DNA of 64,000 bases. Source: Pseudomonas sp. Root71 (GTDB taxonomy: Bacteria > Pseudomonadota > Gammaproteobacteria > Pseudomonadales > Pseudomonadaceae). Below the pieces are notes generated by a model. It had not been told where the DNA came from and made no database searches. It saw only the letters and a program-made list of their open reading frames with translations. The DNA is taken from positions 600,695 through 664,694 of the forward strand of contig NZ_LMHY01000012.1 of NCBI RefSeq assembly GCF_001429045.1. The letters are read 5' to 3'. The translations under genes were made by a program, and so were the position numbers. Positions 39,942-48,661 of this stretch are shown here, piece after piece (position 1 is the first letter of the stretch; each line of letters opens with the position of its first letter).

Positions 39942-40965
39942 GGTCCTGACCTGGCGCCGTAGCGGGTTTTCCCGGCGGATCAATGTCGCCACGTTGTGGC
40001 GGTTGCTGGCGGCGTTGATGGTCACGGCGCTGATCATGCTCGGCTCACTGTCATTGGGCAAAGTCATGCTGTCGCCGTTGGAGGTTCTGCGGATTCTGCT
40101 GTCGAGCCAGGACCCCAGCCTGACGTTCATCGTCGAGCAACTGCGCTTTCCGCGCGTGCTGCTGGCGGCGTTGGTAGGGGCGGCGTTGTCGGTGTCGGGG
40201 CTGATTCTGCAAAGCATCATCCGCAACCCGCTGGCGTCGCCCGACCTGCTGGGTATCACCAGTGGTGCCAGTGCGGCGGCGGTGTTGTATCTGTCGTTTT
40301 TCTCCGTCGCACTGGGCCAACAGTATCTGCCGCTGGCGGCGATGTCCGGCGCGGGGCTGGCGGCATTGGCGATCTATCTGCTGGCCTGGAAACAGGGGGC
40401 TTCACCGCTGCGCCTGGTGTTGATCGGGGTCGGTATCAGCGCGATGTTGACCGCCGCGACCACCTTCATTCTGGTCTTCAGTCCGCTGACTACGACCCTG
40501 TCGGCTTATGTCTGGCTGACCGGCAGCGTGTACGGCGCCAGTTGGCCGGAACCGCTGGCGCTGGGTCGCTGGTTGTTGGGTATTTGCCCGCTGCTGGTGC
40601 TGCTGGCCCGGCAGGTGATGGTGCAACAACTGGATGACCAACTGGCCCAAGGCATTGGCGTTCGCGTGCAGTGGTTGCGCGCCGGTTTGTTGCTGGTGAG
40701 CGTGGCATTGGCCGGTGCGGCGATTGCCTGGGGCGGGGCAATAGCCTTTGTCGGGCTGATTGCACCGCACATTGCCAAGCGTCTGGTGGCCCCGGGGTTC
40801 GGCGGTCAGGCGGTGATGGCTGCGCTGGTCGGGGCGAACCTCGTGGTGCTGGCCGACCTCGCCGGGCGTGTGCTGTTTTTGCCGCTGGATCTGCCGGCCG
40901 GGATTTTTGTCGCCGTGCTGGGTACACCCTTTTTTCTCTATTTGTTGATCAAACAGCGTCATTGA
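39934..40965 (+). CDS. FecCD-family iron ABC transporter permease 2
   Basis: A 343-residue paralogue of the preceding permease, starting at the ATG at 39934 inside its end. It has the same signatures: [44 protein letters not shown] near residue 93, and [17 protein letters not shown] near 275. Together the two form the heterodimeric channel of a ferric-siderophore importer. It ends 12 bases before the ATPase gene. Confidence 0.94.
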   Translation: MDKVLTWRRSGFSRRINVATLWRLLAALMVTALIMLGSLSLGKVMLSPLEVLRILLSSQDPSLTFIVEQLRFPRVLLAALVGAALSVSGLILQSIIRNPLASPDLLGITSGASAAAVLYLSFFSVALGQQYLPLAAMSGAGLAALAIYLLAWKQGASPLRLVLIGVGISAMLTAATTFILVFSPLTTTLSAYVWLTGSVYGASWPEPLALGRWLLGICPLLVLLARQVMVQQLDDQLAQGIGVRVQWLRAGLLLVSVALAGAAIAWGGAIAFVGLIAPHIAKRLVAPGFGGQAVMAALVGANLVVLADLAGRVLFLPLDLPAGIFVAVLGTPFFLYLLIKQRH

Positions 40966-40977
40966 GGAATTCAACGT

Positions 40978-41769
40978 ATGACGTCGATTGCAAGTCGCGG
41001 CCTGACCCTGAGTTATCAGCGCCAGGTGATTATTGACGCGCTGGACATGCAACTGCCCCAGGGCAGGATTTCGGTACTGATTGGCAGCAACGGCTGCGGC
41101 AAAAGCACCTTGCTCAAATCCTTCGCCCGACTGCTCAAGCCGCAGCAGGGCTCGGTGATTCTCAACGGTGTGGATATCCAGCAAAAGTCCACGGCCGCCG
41201 TGGCCCGGGAGCTGGCCATTTTGCCTCAGACCCCCAGCGCGCCGGAGGGCATCACCGTTCGGCAGTTGGTGGCGCTGGGACGTTATCCATATCAGAGCTG
41301 GATGCAACAGTGGTCGGCGCAAGACGAAGCCATGGTCAACCGCGCGCTGGCGCAAACCAGTCTGCAGGCCCTGGCGGACCGACCGGTGGACGCGTTATCC
41401 GGCGGCCAGCGTCAGCGTGCATGGATCGCCATGACCCTGGCCCAGGACACTGGCATCGTGCTGCTTGATGAACCCACCACCTTTCTCGACCTGGCGCATC
41501 AGATCGAAGTGCTGGACCTGTTGCGCGACCTTAACCGGCTCGAAAACAAAACCATCATCATGGTGCTGCACGACCTCAACCTGGCCTGTCGTTACGCCGA
41601 CCACATGGTTGCGGTGCACAACCGGACAGCCTTTGCCCAGGGGCGGCCCGACGAGGTGTTGACCGAGACCCTGGTCAAGACCGTGTTCGACCTCAATTGC
41701 CGGATCATTCCCGATCCGTTCTTCGGGACACCGTTGTGCATTCCGTTTGGCCGGGAGTTGCCGCAATGA
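40978..41769 (+). CDS. Iron-siderophore ABC transporter ATP-binding protein
   Basis: A 263-residue ATPase of the FecE/FhuC type. Walker A is GSNGCGKST near residue 37, the signature [10 protein letters not shown] near 141, Walker [13 protein letters not shown] near 161 and the switch His in MVLHDLNLA near 199. GAGGAATTCAACGT precedes the start. Its stop overlaps the start of the FhuF-type gene by four bases. Confidence 0.96.
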   Translation: MTSIASRGLTLSYQRQVIIDALDMQLPQGRISVLIGSNGCGKSTLLKSFARLLKPQQGSVILNGVDIQQKSTAAVARELAILPQTPSAPEGITVRQLVALGRYPYQSWMQQWSAQDEAMVNRALAQTSLQALADRPVDALSGGQRQRAWIAMTLAQDTGIVLLDEPTTFLDLAHQIEVLDLLRDLNRLENKTIIMVLHDLNLACRYADHMVAVHNRTAFAQGRPDEVLTETLVKTVFDLNCRIIPDPFFGTPLCIPFGRELPQ

Positions 41770-42548
41770 ATCTGGCCTGTCATTTCACTGCGTCGGAGTG
41801 GGCGCTGTTGTCCGGTGGCTTGCGGCTCAAGGACCGCGACGAGCGCGACCCGTTGCGTTCGCTGATGGCCCGGGACTTGTTGCAGGAAGACGTGTGCGAG
41901 CAACTGCTGGATGCGCTGGGCCCGGTGATCGGCTCGCCAACCCGGGCGATCACGGCCTCGCTGCTGGGCAAGCGCTTGTCGTTTCTGGCGACTGGCGCCT
42001 GTTTGTATGCGATGTCGGTGTATGACAAAGGCCTTTTACTGACACCTGACAACACGGTGATCGAATACGGTCACGATGAGGGGCTGTGGACGTCTTCAAT
42101 GCCGGTGCATCACGGTCAGCCGCTGACCTATGGCCTCAATGAGCGCGAGGCCTGGCGGGAAGCCTTGGTGCGGGGACTGTTCGCCGGACTGCTGAAACCG
42201 CTGTGGCAAACCTTCAATCGTGTCACCGGTGTTTCCCGGCGCATCCTCTGGGAAAACACCGCCGTGCGAGTTTATTCGCTGTATGAAAAACGCATGGTGA
42301 AAATCGAGGCCCCGTCAATTCGCGAGCGCTGTGAAGCGGATTTCAATTGGCTGCTGACACAAGCCGAGCCTGCGTTGTTCGGTCTGGATTACAACCCGCT
42401 GAGCCATTTCCGCCGACCGCCGACGCTGGTGGACGACGGGCAGCGCAGCATTCGCTTTCGCCGAACCTGTTGCTTTTATTACCTGGCCACCGACCCCGCA
42501 GACTACTGTTCGACCTGCCCGTTGCTACGTCCGGGGAAATGCCGATGA
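41766..42548 (+). CDS. FhuF-type siderophore-iron reductase
   Basis: The 260-residue protein starts at the ATG at 41766 in an ATGA overlap. Its C-terminus has the unusual cysteine pattern CC-x10-C-x2-C ([18 protein letters not shown], residues about 239-253), which binds the 2Fe-2S cluster of FhuF reductases. FhuF releases iron from hydroxamate siderophores in the cytosol by reduction. Its place at the end of the import operon fits a hydroxamate-type ligand, although related reductases also serve other siderophores. Confidence 0.9.
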   Translation: MNLACHFTASEWALLSGGLRLKDRDERDPLRSLMARDLLQEDVCEQLLDALGPVIGSPTRAITASLLGKRLSFLATGACLYAMSVYDKGLLLTPDNTVIEYGHDEGLWTSSMPVHHGQPLTYGLNEREAWREALVRGLFAGLLKPLWQTFNRVTGVSRRILWENTAVRVYSLYEKRMVKIEAPSIRERCEADFNWLLTQAEPALFGLDYNPLSHFRRPPTLVDDGQRSIRFRRTCCFYYLATDPADYCSTCPLLRPGKCR

Positions 42549-42589
42549 GTGACCGGATCGACCCTCGCCAGCAAAGAAATAGCCGCTGT

Positions 42590-42775
42590 TCAACGACCGA
42601 CGCGATCATGATGCTGTCGGAAACTGCATTGCGCGACTATCTTGAAATGGGCTTGGTGATGGCGCTGGATGTCTAGATGAAGCCCTTCGGGTTGTTGTTG
42701 CGCAGGGGCGAGCACATCAGCCGGGAGTTGGGGTTGTTCATCGATCTGCTGCGTCGAAAAGTCGCGGTTTTTTGA
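42590..42775 (+). pseudogene. C-terminal remnant of a LysR-like regulator with an in-frame stop
   Basis: Read in one frame, 42590-42775 gives ALRDYLEMGLVMALDV, a TAG at 42674-42676, then MKPFGLLLRRGEHISRELGLFIDLLRRKV and a TGA. The two parts together look like the last 60 or so residues of a LysR effector domain, where xPFGLLLRRGExxSxxLxxFIDLLR is a common ending. No N-terminal part or helix-turn-helix is present upstream, since the FhuF-type gene ends at 42548. I judge this a decayed fragment; the resemblance is by eye only. Confidence 0.5.
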
Positions 42776-42856
42776 TTCCTTGGTCAGTTTTTGGTTTTCC
42801 GCGAAGGCATAAGCCTATAAACTTAACCTTTCGGTCAGCTTTGCACTGTCAACAAC

Positions 42857-42882
42857 AGCCCTTTGCATCGTCGAAAAGGGCT
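42857..42882 (+). promoter_or_regulatory. Hairpin in the leader before the molybdenum hydroxylase genes
   Basis: AGCCCTTT (42857-42864) pairs with AAAGGGCT (42875-42882). It lies 70 bases before the start codon and lacks a good T tail, so it may be a leader structure or a weak terminator of upstream read-through. A TATAAA-like -10 is visible near 42816. The remaining bases 42776-42951 show nothing else that I can support. Confidence 0.35.
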
Positions 42883-42951
42883 TCTGTAAGACTCGAGATT
42901 TCCAGAACATAACCAGAAGGGTGGACCCCATAACCGCCCAGAGGATGATCC

Positions 42952-45783
42952 ATGTCCAACCGTGATATATCCCGGCGCTCGTTCCTTCAGGGCGGGCTGG
43001 TAGCGGGTGTGAGCGTGACGCTCACGCCGTTGAGCAGCCAGGCGCTGGCCGCCTTGATGGAGAACAGCGTGACCGTGCCGTCCGAGCAGTGGCTTGGCAA
43101 CAACGGCAAGGCGCGCGCCCGTAACGATGCCTTGTCCAAGGTCTGCGGCAGCAAAGTCTTTGCCCGCGACATCCGCGCCAAGGACATGCCGGGTTGGCCG
43201 CAGCAGCAAGGCCACGCCATGCTGCTCAAAACCATCAAGGCCGACTACATCTTTGCAGGCATCGACCTGTCGTGGCTCGGTGCCGATTTGCAACCGGACC
43301 GCATCGTCACCGCCGAAGACCTGGTCAAGGACGGAATCGTGTTCCCTGAGGAGCACGCCCCGGATCCGCTGTTGCCGGCCGGCAAGGTGCCGATGTTTAT
43401 CGGGCACCCGGTGGCGATCCTGATCTGGAACGATTTCGAGCGCTTCCGTCAGGCCAAGAACCAACTCAAATTCAATGACAAGGCAATCCGCTACGGCGAG
43501 AAAGCGCCGTTCTACGAAGGCGATCCTTACGGCAGCTTCCGCTACGTGCGCGTCGGCGGTGCGACCTCGGCGGACGAAGACGAGTTCGCCAGCCTCAAGG
43601 ATTCGATCCTGTTCCCGATGCTGAAAAACCGTCGTCCGGTGTGGAACTCCCAGCCGAACCTGCACGGCAACCTGACCGAGCGCGGGTTGTTCTACGCCGA
43701 CCGCATGAAGCAGCAGATCGATACGCCGCCGGACAACTGGCTGGTATTCGACGAGCGCTACAAGACCCCGTCGATCGAACCGGCCGCCCTGGAGCCGGAC
43801 AACGGCAACGGCTGGTACGACCCGGCGACCAAGACCCTGCATTTCGTGGTGGCGACACAGTGCCCGCTGGAAACCGCGACCGAGACCGCGAAGATGATCG
43901 CGCCGTCGCGTTTCGGCCTGGCCAACCTGAACATGCACCCGGGTTACACCGTCGGTTATGGCTCCAAAGACCACAACATTTTCGTCTACTACGCAGCGCT
44001 GGCGGCGTTGTACGGCGCCGGTGTGCCGGTACGCCTGGCCAACGACCGCTACGAGCAGTTCCAGAGCGGCATCAAGCGTCACCCGTTCGACATCCGCTAC
44101 CAATTGGCGGTGGACAAGAACGACCACAGCTTCAAGATTTTTCGCTCCGAGATGAGCGTCGACGGTGGCGGGCGGATCAACTACAGCCCATCGGTGGCGG
44201 CGGTGGGCGCCACGGCGGCACAGTCGATCTACTACATGCCGCAGAACGATCTGCAGGTCACGGCCTATCACTCCCGCGCCGTTGAAGCCGGGTCGATGCG
44301 TGGCTACGGCACCCTGCAGAGCATGGCGGCGACCGAGATGATGGTCGACGAAATCGCCGGTCGCCTCGGTGTCGATGCCATCGAGTTGCGCCGCAAGAAC
44401 GCACTGCGCTCGGGTATGAAGAACACCCAGGGCGCGATCCCGGCCGGTGCCTTGCGCCTGCACGAGATTCTCGACAAGGCGGCGGTCCACGACACCTGGA
44501 AAAACCGCGACGCGATCAAGAAGCAACGCGAAGCCGCCGATCCGGACAACTGGTACGGGGTGGGTTTCGCCATCTGCCAGAAGGACTTCGGTACCGGTTC
44601 CGAAGCGCCGATGGCCAGCATTGAATTCACTGCCGAAGGTCGCATCAGCCTGCGCCACATCGGTATCGAAATCGGTACTGGCATGTCCACCTCCCAGGCC
44701 ATGGTCGTGGCCGATTTCCTCGGTATTGCGGCGCACGAAGTGAAGACCGGCGAAACCGAATGGAAAGAGTTGCAGCTGGTCAGTGGCGGCAACCCGTACA
44801 TCATGAGCCAGGCCGAGCAGGACAATTTCCTGCGCAACCCACGTTGGGTCGGCAAGGTGGCTTCGGCTTCGTCGGCGACCAACTCGGCGTACTACTTCAG
44901 TCACGCCACCCGTGAAGCGGCGCGCGTGCTGTTCAACCACGGTTTGTGGCCAGCGGCGATGGAGATCTGGCGCCAAGGCCCTTACGGCGGCCAGGCCAAC
45001 CCTTACGTGGTGCGCCGCGAAGACGCCCATTGGGTCGACGGCAAGCTCACGGCCAACGGCATGGAGCCACTGCCATTCGCCATGCTCGCCAAGCGCGTTC
45101 ACGAACGCGGCCTGGTGAGCGGCGCCACCGTGCACGGTTTCAACCGCTGGAGCTGGGCCGAGGCCGAGTTCAGCATCGACGGCGTGCGTGAGCGCTTGCC
45201 GCTCGACGGCCTGGCCGTGAAGTACGGCGACGGTGCACCGAAGGCGAAGAAGGCGCAGATGAGCAGCGCCGGTTTCCATCTGCTGGATCGGCAGGGTATC
45301 GCCTACCCGGCAACCCAGTTGAACAACGCGGCGGTGACTTACTACAGCCCGGTCGCGACGTTGGTGGAAGTGAAGGTCAACAAGGGTTCGAACGAAGTGT
45401 CGGTACTCAACCATCACTCGTGGGTCGAGTGCGGTCGGGTGTTGGTCGAAGAACTGGTCAGGGGCCAGCTCGAAGGCGGGATCGCCATGGGCATCGGCCA
45501 CGCGCTGATGGAAGAGATGCCGTTGTACGAAGGCGGGCCGGGGGAGGGGGACTGGAACTTCAACCGTTACCGCCTGCCAATGGCGCGTCACGTTGCGGTG
45601 TGGAAACAGACGGCGGACATCCTGCCGCCGCTGTCGCCGAGCGACCCGTCCAAGGGCATCGCCGAGGTGGTGATGATCCCGGTGGTCGGCGCCATCGGTA
45701 ACGCCGTGGCCCATGCCATCGGTAAACGTGTCCGCGACCTGCCTATCACTTCTGCACGCATCAAGGAGGCCCTCAATGGCTAA
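42952..45783 (+). CDS. Molybdopterin-binding subunit of a xanthine-oxidase-family hydroxylase (isoquinoline oxidoreductase beta-like)
   Basis: A 943-residue catalytic subunit of the xanthine oxidase/aldehyde oxidoreductase family. The N-terminal ISRRSFLQGGLVAGVSVTL with cleavage near ALA (residue 32) is a Tat signal, so it is exported folded with its cofactor. The N- and C-terminal molybdopterin domains show RVGGATSADEDEF, MRGYGTLQSMAATEM near residue 450 and the end motif KGIAEVVMIPVVGAIGNAVAHAIG, in which the Glu corresponds to the conserved active-site base. It resembles IorB and NicB-type subunits. The substrate, an aldehyde or N-heterocycle, is unknown. The stop overlaps the 2Fe-2S gene by eight bases. 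Confidence 0.92.
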   Translation: MSNRDISRRSFLQGGLVAGVSVTLTPLSSQALAALMENSVTVPSEQWLGNNGKARARNDALSKVCGSKVFARDIRAKDMPGWPQQQGHAMLLKTIKADYIFAGIDLSWLGADLQPDRIVTAEDLVKDGIVFPEEHAPDPLLPAGKVPMFIGHPVAILIWNDFERFRQAKNQLKFNDKAIRYGEKAPFYEGDPYGSFRYVRVGGATSADEDEFASLKDSILFPMLKNRRPVWNSQPNLHGNLTERGLFYADRMKQQIDTPPDNWLVFDERYKTPSIEPAALEPDNGNGWYDPATKTLHFVVATQCPLETATETAKMIAPSRFGLANLNMHPGYTVGYGSKDHNIFVYYAALAALYGAGVPVRLANDRYEQFQSGIKRHPFDIRYQLAVDKNDHSFKIFRSEMSVDGGGRINYSPSVAAVGATAAQSIYYMPQNDLQVTAYHSRAVEAGSMRGYGTLQSMAATEMMVDEIAGRLGVDAIELRRKNALRSGMKNTQGAIPAGALRLHEILDKAAVHDTWKNRDAIKKQREAADPDNWYGVGFAICQKDFGTGSEAPMASIEFTAEGRISLRHIGIEIGTGMSTSQAMVVADFLGIAAHEVKTGETEWKELQLVSGGNPYIMSQAEQDNFLRNPRWVGKVASASSATNSAYYFSHATREAARVLFNHGLWPAAMEIWRQGPYGGQANPYVVRREDAHWVDGKLTANGMEPLPFAMLAKRVHERGLVSGATVHGFNRWSWAEAEFSIDGVRERLPLDGLAVKYGDGAPKAKKAQMSSAGFHLLDRQGIAYPATQLNNAAVTYYSPVATLVEVKVNKGSNEVSVLNHHSWVECGRVLVEELVRGQLEGGIAMGIGHALMEEMPLYEGGPGEGDWNFNRYRLPMARHVAVWKQTADILPPLSPSDPSKGIAEVVMIPVVGAIGNAVAHAIGKRVRDLPITSARIKEALNG

Positions 45784-46315
45784 CCGTCCGCTTCAACTGA
45801 CCCTCAACGGTCAATCCGTCGGCCCGGTGGACATCCCTGATGACCTGCCGATGATCGACTACCTGCACGAATACAAGAACCTCACCGGTTCGCGCCTGGG
45901 CTGCGGCCAGGGCATCTGCCACGCCTGCGTGGTGATCGTCGACAACCCGGACGGCACCAGTGAAGAAGTGCGCACCTGCATCACCGGCGCACACTATTTC
46001 GAAGGCAAGAAAGTGCGGACCATCGAAGGCCATGCGACCCGCGACGAGCAGGGCAAGGTCACCGAGCTGAACCCGATCCAGCAGCGCTTCGTCGATGAAT
46101 TCGCCTTCCAGTGCAGCTACTGCGCGCCGGGCTTCGTCAATGCCGCGACCGTGCTGGTGGAGAAGCTGCAGCGTCAGCCCATCGTCAAAAGCCAACTGGA
46201 AAAAGTCATCGAGGACAGCCTCGGTCATCACATCTGCCGTTGCACCGGGTACGTGCGCTACTACAGCGCCACCCGCAACGTGCTGACCGATCTCGGCCTG
46301 GTCAAGGAGGGTTAA
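45776..46315 (+). CDS. 2Fe-2S subunit of the molybdenum hydroxylase
   Basis: A 179-residue ferredoxin-like subunit beginning at the ATG at 45776. It has two [2Fe-2S] clusters: a plant-type set in GCGQGICHACVV near residue 43 plus a Cys in RTCITGAH, and the second set in FQCSYCAPGFV near 112 and HHICRCTGYVRYY near 151. It has no signal peptide and probably leaves the cell attached to the Tat-bearing subunit. Here it follows the large subunit; in many such operons the iron-sulfur gene comes first. Confidence 0.95.
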   Translation: MANRPLQLTLNGQSVGPVDIPDDLPMIDYLHEYKNLTGSRLGCGQGICHACVVIVDNPDGTSEEVRTCITGAHYFEGKKVRTIEGHATRDEQGKVTELNPIQQRFVDEFAFQCSYCAPGFVNAATVLVEKLQRQPIVKSQLEKVIEDSLGHHICRCTGYVRYYSATRNVLTDLGLVKEG

Positions 46316-46317
46316 GC

Positions 46318-47556
46318 ATGAAGCTTCTACTTAGCCGCCTGGCGTTGGCGGTTGGTCTGGCTGCGCCTGTGGTGGCAGCTCACGCGGATGATGCGCAGGT
46401 CAAGCAAGGCGAGTACCTCGCCCGCGCCGCCGACTGCATGGCGTGCCACACCGCACCGGGTGGTGCGCCCTATGCGGGCGGCCTGCCGATCGTGTCGCCG
46501 TTCGGCACGATCTACGGCACCAACATCACCCCGAGCAAAGAGCACGGCATTGGCTTGTACAGCGATGACGAGTTCTTCGCCGCGCTGACCGAAGGCAAGC
46601 GCCGCGATGGCGCGAACCTGTATCCGGCGATGCCCTACACCTCGTATCACCTGATGCCCCGTGCAGATTCCGACGCGATTCATGCCTACCTGAAAACCGT
46701 CGAGCCGATCGAGCGTGCCGCGCCAGTCACCAGCCTGAGCTTCCCGTTCAACGTGCGCCCGGGCCTGATGGGCTGGAACATGATGTACGGCAAGGACGTG
46801 AAGCTGGAGCCTGCCGAAGGCAAGAGCGAAGCCTGGAAGCGCGGCCAGTACATGGTCGACGTGCTGGGTCACTGTGGCGAGTGCCATACCCCACGCGGCC
46901 TGCCCGGTGCGATGCAGATGGACAAACGCATGACCGGCGGCATTCTCAATGGTTATCTGGCGCCGAGCCTGCTGGCCACTGACCTGGCGGCCCGTGGCTG
47001 GAATCATCAGGACCTGAGCTCGTTCCTCAAGCACGGCATGAGCGCCCAGGGCACGATGTTCAACGAGATGTTCCCGGTGTTCCACAACAGCACCCAGGGT
47101 CTCAGCGATCCGGACCTGGCGGCGATGGCGACCTTCCTGCTCGGCGATCAGCCACCGGCGGCGAAGGTGCTCACCGAAGTGCCGTTGGACAAGCTGAGCC
47201 CGAGTGCCCAGCGTGGCCGTCAGGAATATTTGAATGTCTGCGCCGGTTGCCATGCGCCGGGCGGTGAGGGCAAGCCGCACATCGCCGTGGCCATGCGCGG
47301 CAACACCACGCTGCGCCTGGAAGATCCGCGTAATCTGGTACGGGTGATCGACGACGGTATTGGTGAGCAAAAGTTCTCCGGTTTCGAACACATGCAACCG
47401 ATGCCGGGGTTCGCCGCGAAATTGAGCGACGAACAGCTCACGGACCTGCTGAACTACCTGCGACAAGGCTGGGGCGGTCAGCCGAATGATCTGGCTGTAA
47501 ACGACGTGCAGAAGTTGCGGGCCGATGCGCCGCCGCTCGAGCACAAGGCCCACTGA
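46318..47556 (+). CDS. Tri-haem cytochrome c, electron acceptor of the hydroxylase
   Basis: The 412-residue protein has a Sec signal peptide (MKLLLSRLALAVGLAAPVVAAHA, residues 1-23) and three haem c motifs: CMACH near residue 40, CGECH near 186 and CAGCH near 308. This is the layout of the cytochrome subunits of membrane-linked alcohol and aldehyde dehydrogenases. It lies two bases after the 2Fe-2S gene and should take electrons from it to the respiratory chain, replacing the FAD subunit of cytosolic xanthine dehydrogenases. AAGGAGG precedes the start. Confidence 0.94.
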   Translation: MKLLLSRLALAVGLAAPVVAAHADDAQVKQGEYLARAADCMACHTAPGGAPYAGGLPIVSPFGTIYGTNITPSKEHGIGLYSDDEFFAALTEGKRRDGANLYPAMPYTSYHLMPRADSDAIHAYLKTVEPIERAAPVTSLSFPFNVRPGLMGWNMMYGKDVKLEPAEGKSEAWKRGQYMVDVLGHCGECHTPRGLPGAMQMDKRMTGGILNGYLAPSLLATDLAARGWNHQDLSSFLKHGMSAQGTMFNEMFPVFHNSTQGLSDPDLAAMATFLLGDQPPAAKVLTEVPLDKLSPSAQRGRQEYLNVCAGCHAPGGEGKPHIAVAMRGNTTLRLEDPRNLVRVIDDGIGEQKFSGFEHMQPMPGFAAKLSDEQLTDLLNYLRQGWGGQPNDLAVNDVQKLRADAPPLEHKAH

Positions 47557-47557
47557 T

Positions 47558-48529
47558 ATGCAGCATCTGGATCTGCAAGTGGTGCGCCGGGCGCTGGAGT
47601 GGTCGGCGGCCGGTCAGCGCATCTGGCTGTGTACGGTGCTGGCCACTTACGGCTCGGCACCGCGCGCACCGGGTTCGCTGCTGGCGGTAAACACGCAGGG
47701 GCACTGGATTGGCTCGCTGTCCGGTGGCTGTGTCGAGGAAGACTTTCTCGAGCGAGTCGCCGAGGGCGCGTTTCTGGAGCCGGTCAGCGTTGTTCGTTAT
47801 GGCGAAGGCGACGACCCACGCTCGCGCGTCAGCCTGCCCTGTGGCGGGGTGCTGGATGTGCTGGTCGAGAAGCTTGAGGCCGATTGCGAGGTGCAAGCGC
47901 ATCTGCGGGAGCTGGAGTCGGCGCTGTTGGGCCGGCGTCGGTTGATCCGCGAAGTCGATCTGCAAAGCGGTGCGCGCAGTCTGTTCGATGATCGTGAACA
48001 GGGTGTGCGTATCGAGCGTGAAATCGACCGGGTGCGCGTGCGCGTCGGCGCAGCCCAGCGCTTGCTGCTGGCGGGGTATTCCAGTGTCGCCCAGGCCTGT
48101 GCGGAGTTTGCCGTGGGGCTTGGGTTCGAGGTGATTCTATGTGACCCGCGGGACGAAGTGCTTGAAGGCGTCGTGCTGGAAAACGTGGAGATTCGTCGCC
48201 AACTGCCTTCGATGTTCATTGCCGACGGCGGGTGCCACAGCGACACGGCGGTGGTGGCGTTGACCCACGATCCACGTATCGATGACCTGGCGATGATGGA
48301 GGCCGTTCGCACCGAGGCGTTTTACATCGGTGTGATGGGCTCCATGCAGACTTCGCAAAAGCGCTTCGAGCGGTTGCGGCGTATTGGTGGGCTGGGGGAT
48401 GCCGAGTTGGGGCGGATTCATGCGCCAATCGGCTTGAACCTGGGCAGCAAGACCCCAGCGGAGATTGCCTTGGCGGTGCTGGCTGACATCCTGCGGATTC
48501 GCAGCGGTATCCCACGGGATCGGCTTTAA
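47558..48529 (+). CDS. XdhC/CoxI-family molybdenum cofactor maturation factor
   Basis: A 323-residue protein starting at the ATG at 47558, one base after the cytochrome stop. The N-terminal XdhC/CoxI domain has TVLATYGSAPRAPGSLLAV and GGCVEEDFL near residue 49, and the C-terminal Rossmann domain has LLLAGYSSVAQACAEFAVGLGF near 168 and FYIGVMGSMQTSQKRFERL near 256. Such proteins bind sulfurated molybdenum cofactor and load it into the large subunit. Its presence completes the hydroxylase operon. Confidence 0.93.
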   Translation: MQHLDLQVVRRALEWSAAGQRIWLCTVLATYGSAPRAPGSLLAVNTQGHWIGSLSGGCVEEDFLERVAEGAFLEPVSVVRYGEGDDPRSRVSLPCGGVLDVLVEKLEADCEVQAHLRELESALLGRRRLIREVDLQSGARSLFDDREQGVRIEREIDRVRVRVGAAQRLLLAGYSSVAQACAEFAVGLGFEVILCDPRDEVLEGVVLENVEIRRQLPSMFIADGGCHSDTAVVALTHDPRIDDLAMMEAVRTEAFYIGVMGSMQTSQKRFERLRRIGGLGDAELGRIHAPIGLNLGSKTPAEIALAVLADILRIRSGIPRDRL

Positions 48530-48535
48530 GATCAG

Positions 48536-48607
48536 AAGATCGCAGCCTGCGGCAGCTCCTACGCAGAACGCATTCCCATGTAGGAGCTGCCGCAGGCTGC
48601 GATCTTT
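48536..48607. repeat. REP-like inverted repeat, family A
   Basis: AAGATCGCAGCCTGCGGCAG... and its complement, arms of about 27 bases around a spacer of 19. It lies between the convergent XdhC-type and PuuB-like genes. The arm core reads GCCTGCGGC here and GCCTTCGGC in the other copies, with both arms changed together. Confidence 0.88.
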
Positions 48608-48623
48608 CGATGTTGATCTAAAC

Positions 48624-48651
48624 AAAAGGCCCGCATCGCAGCGGGCCTTTT
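48624..48651. terminator. Bidirectional terminator between convergent genes
   Basis: AAAAGGCCCGC-ATCGCA-GCGGGCCTTTT has A and T tails on either side, so it can end transcripts from both the hydroxylase operon and the PuuB-like gene. Confidence 0.88.
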
Positions 48652-48661
48652 GTTTTAGCAG

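Noticed and set aside
42835..45714. 959-codon minus-strand open frame opposite the molybdopterin subunit
   Set aside because: A codon-bias shadow of a clear plus-strand gene; the composition (His, Arg, Val, Gly) is typical of antisense frames.
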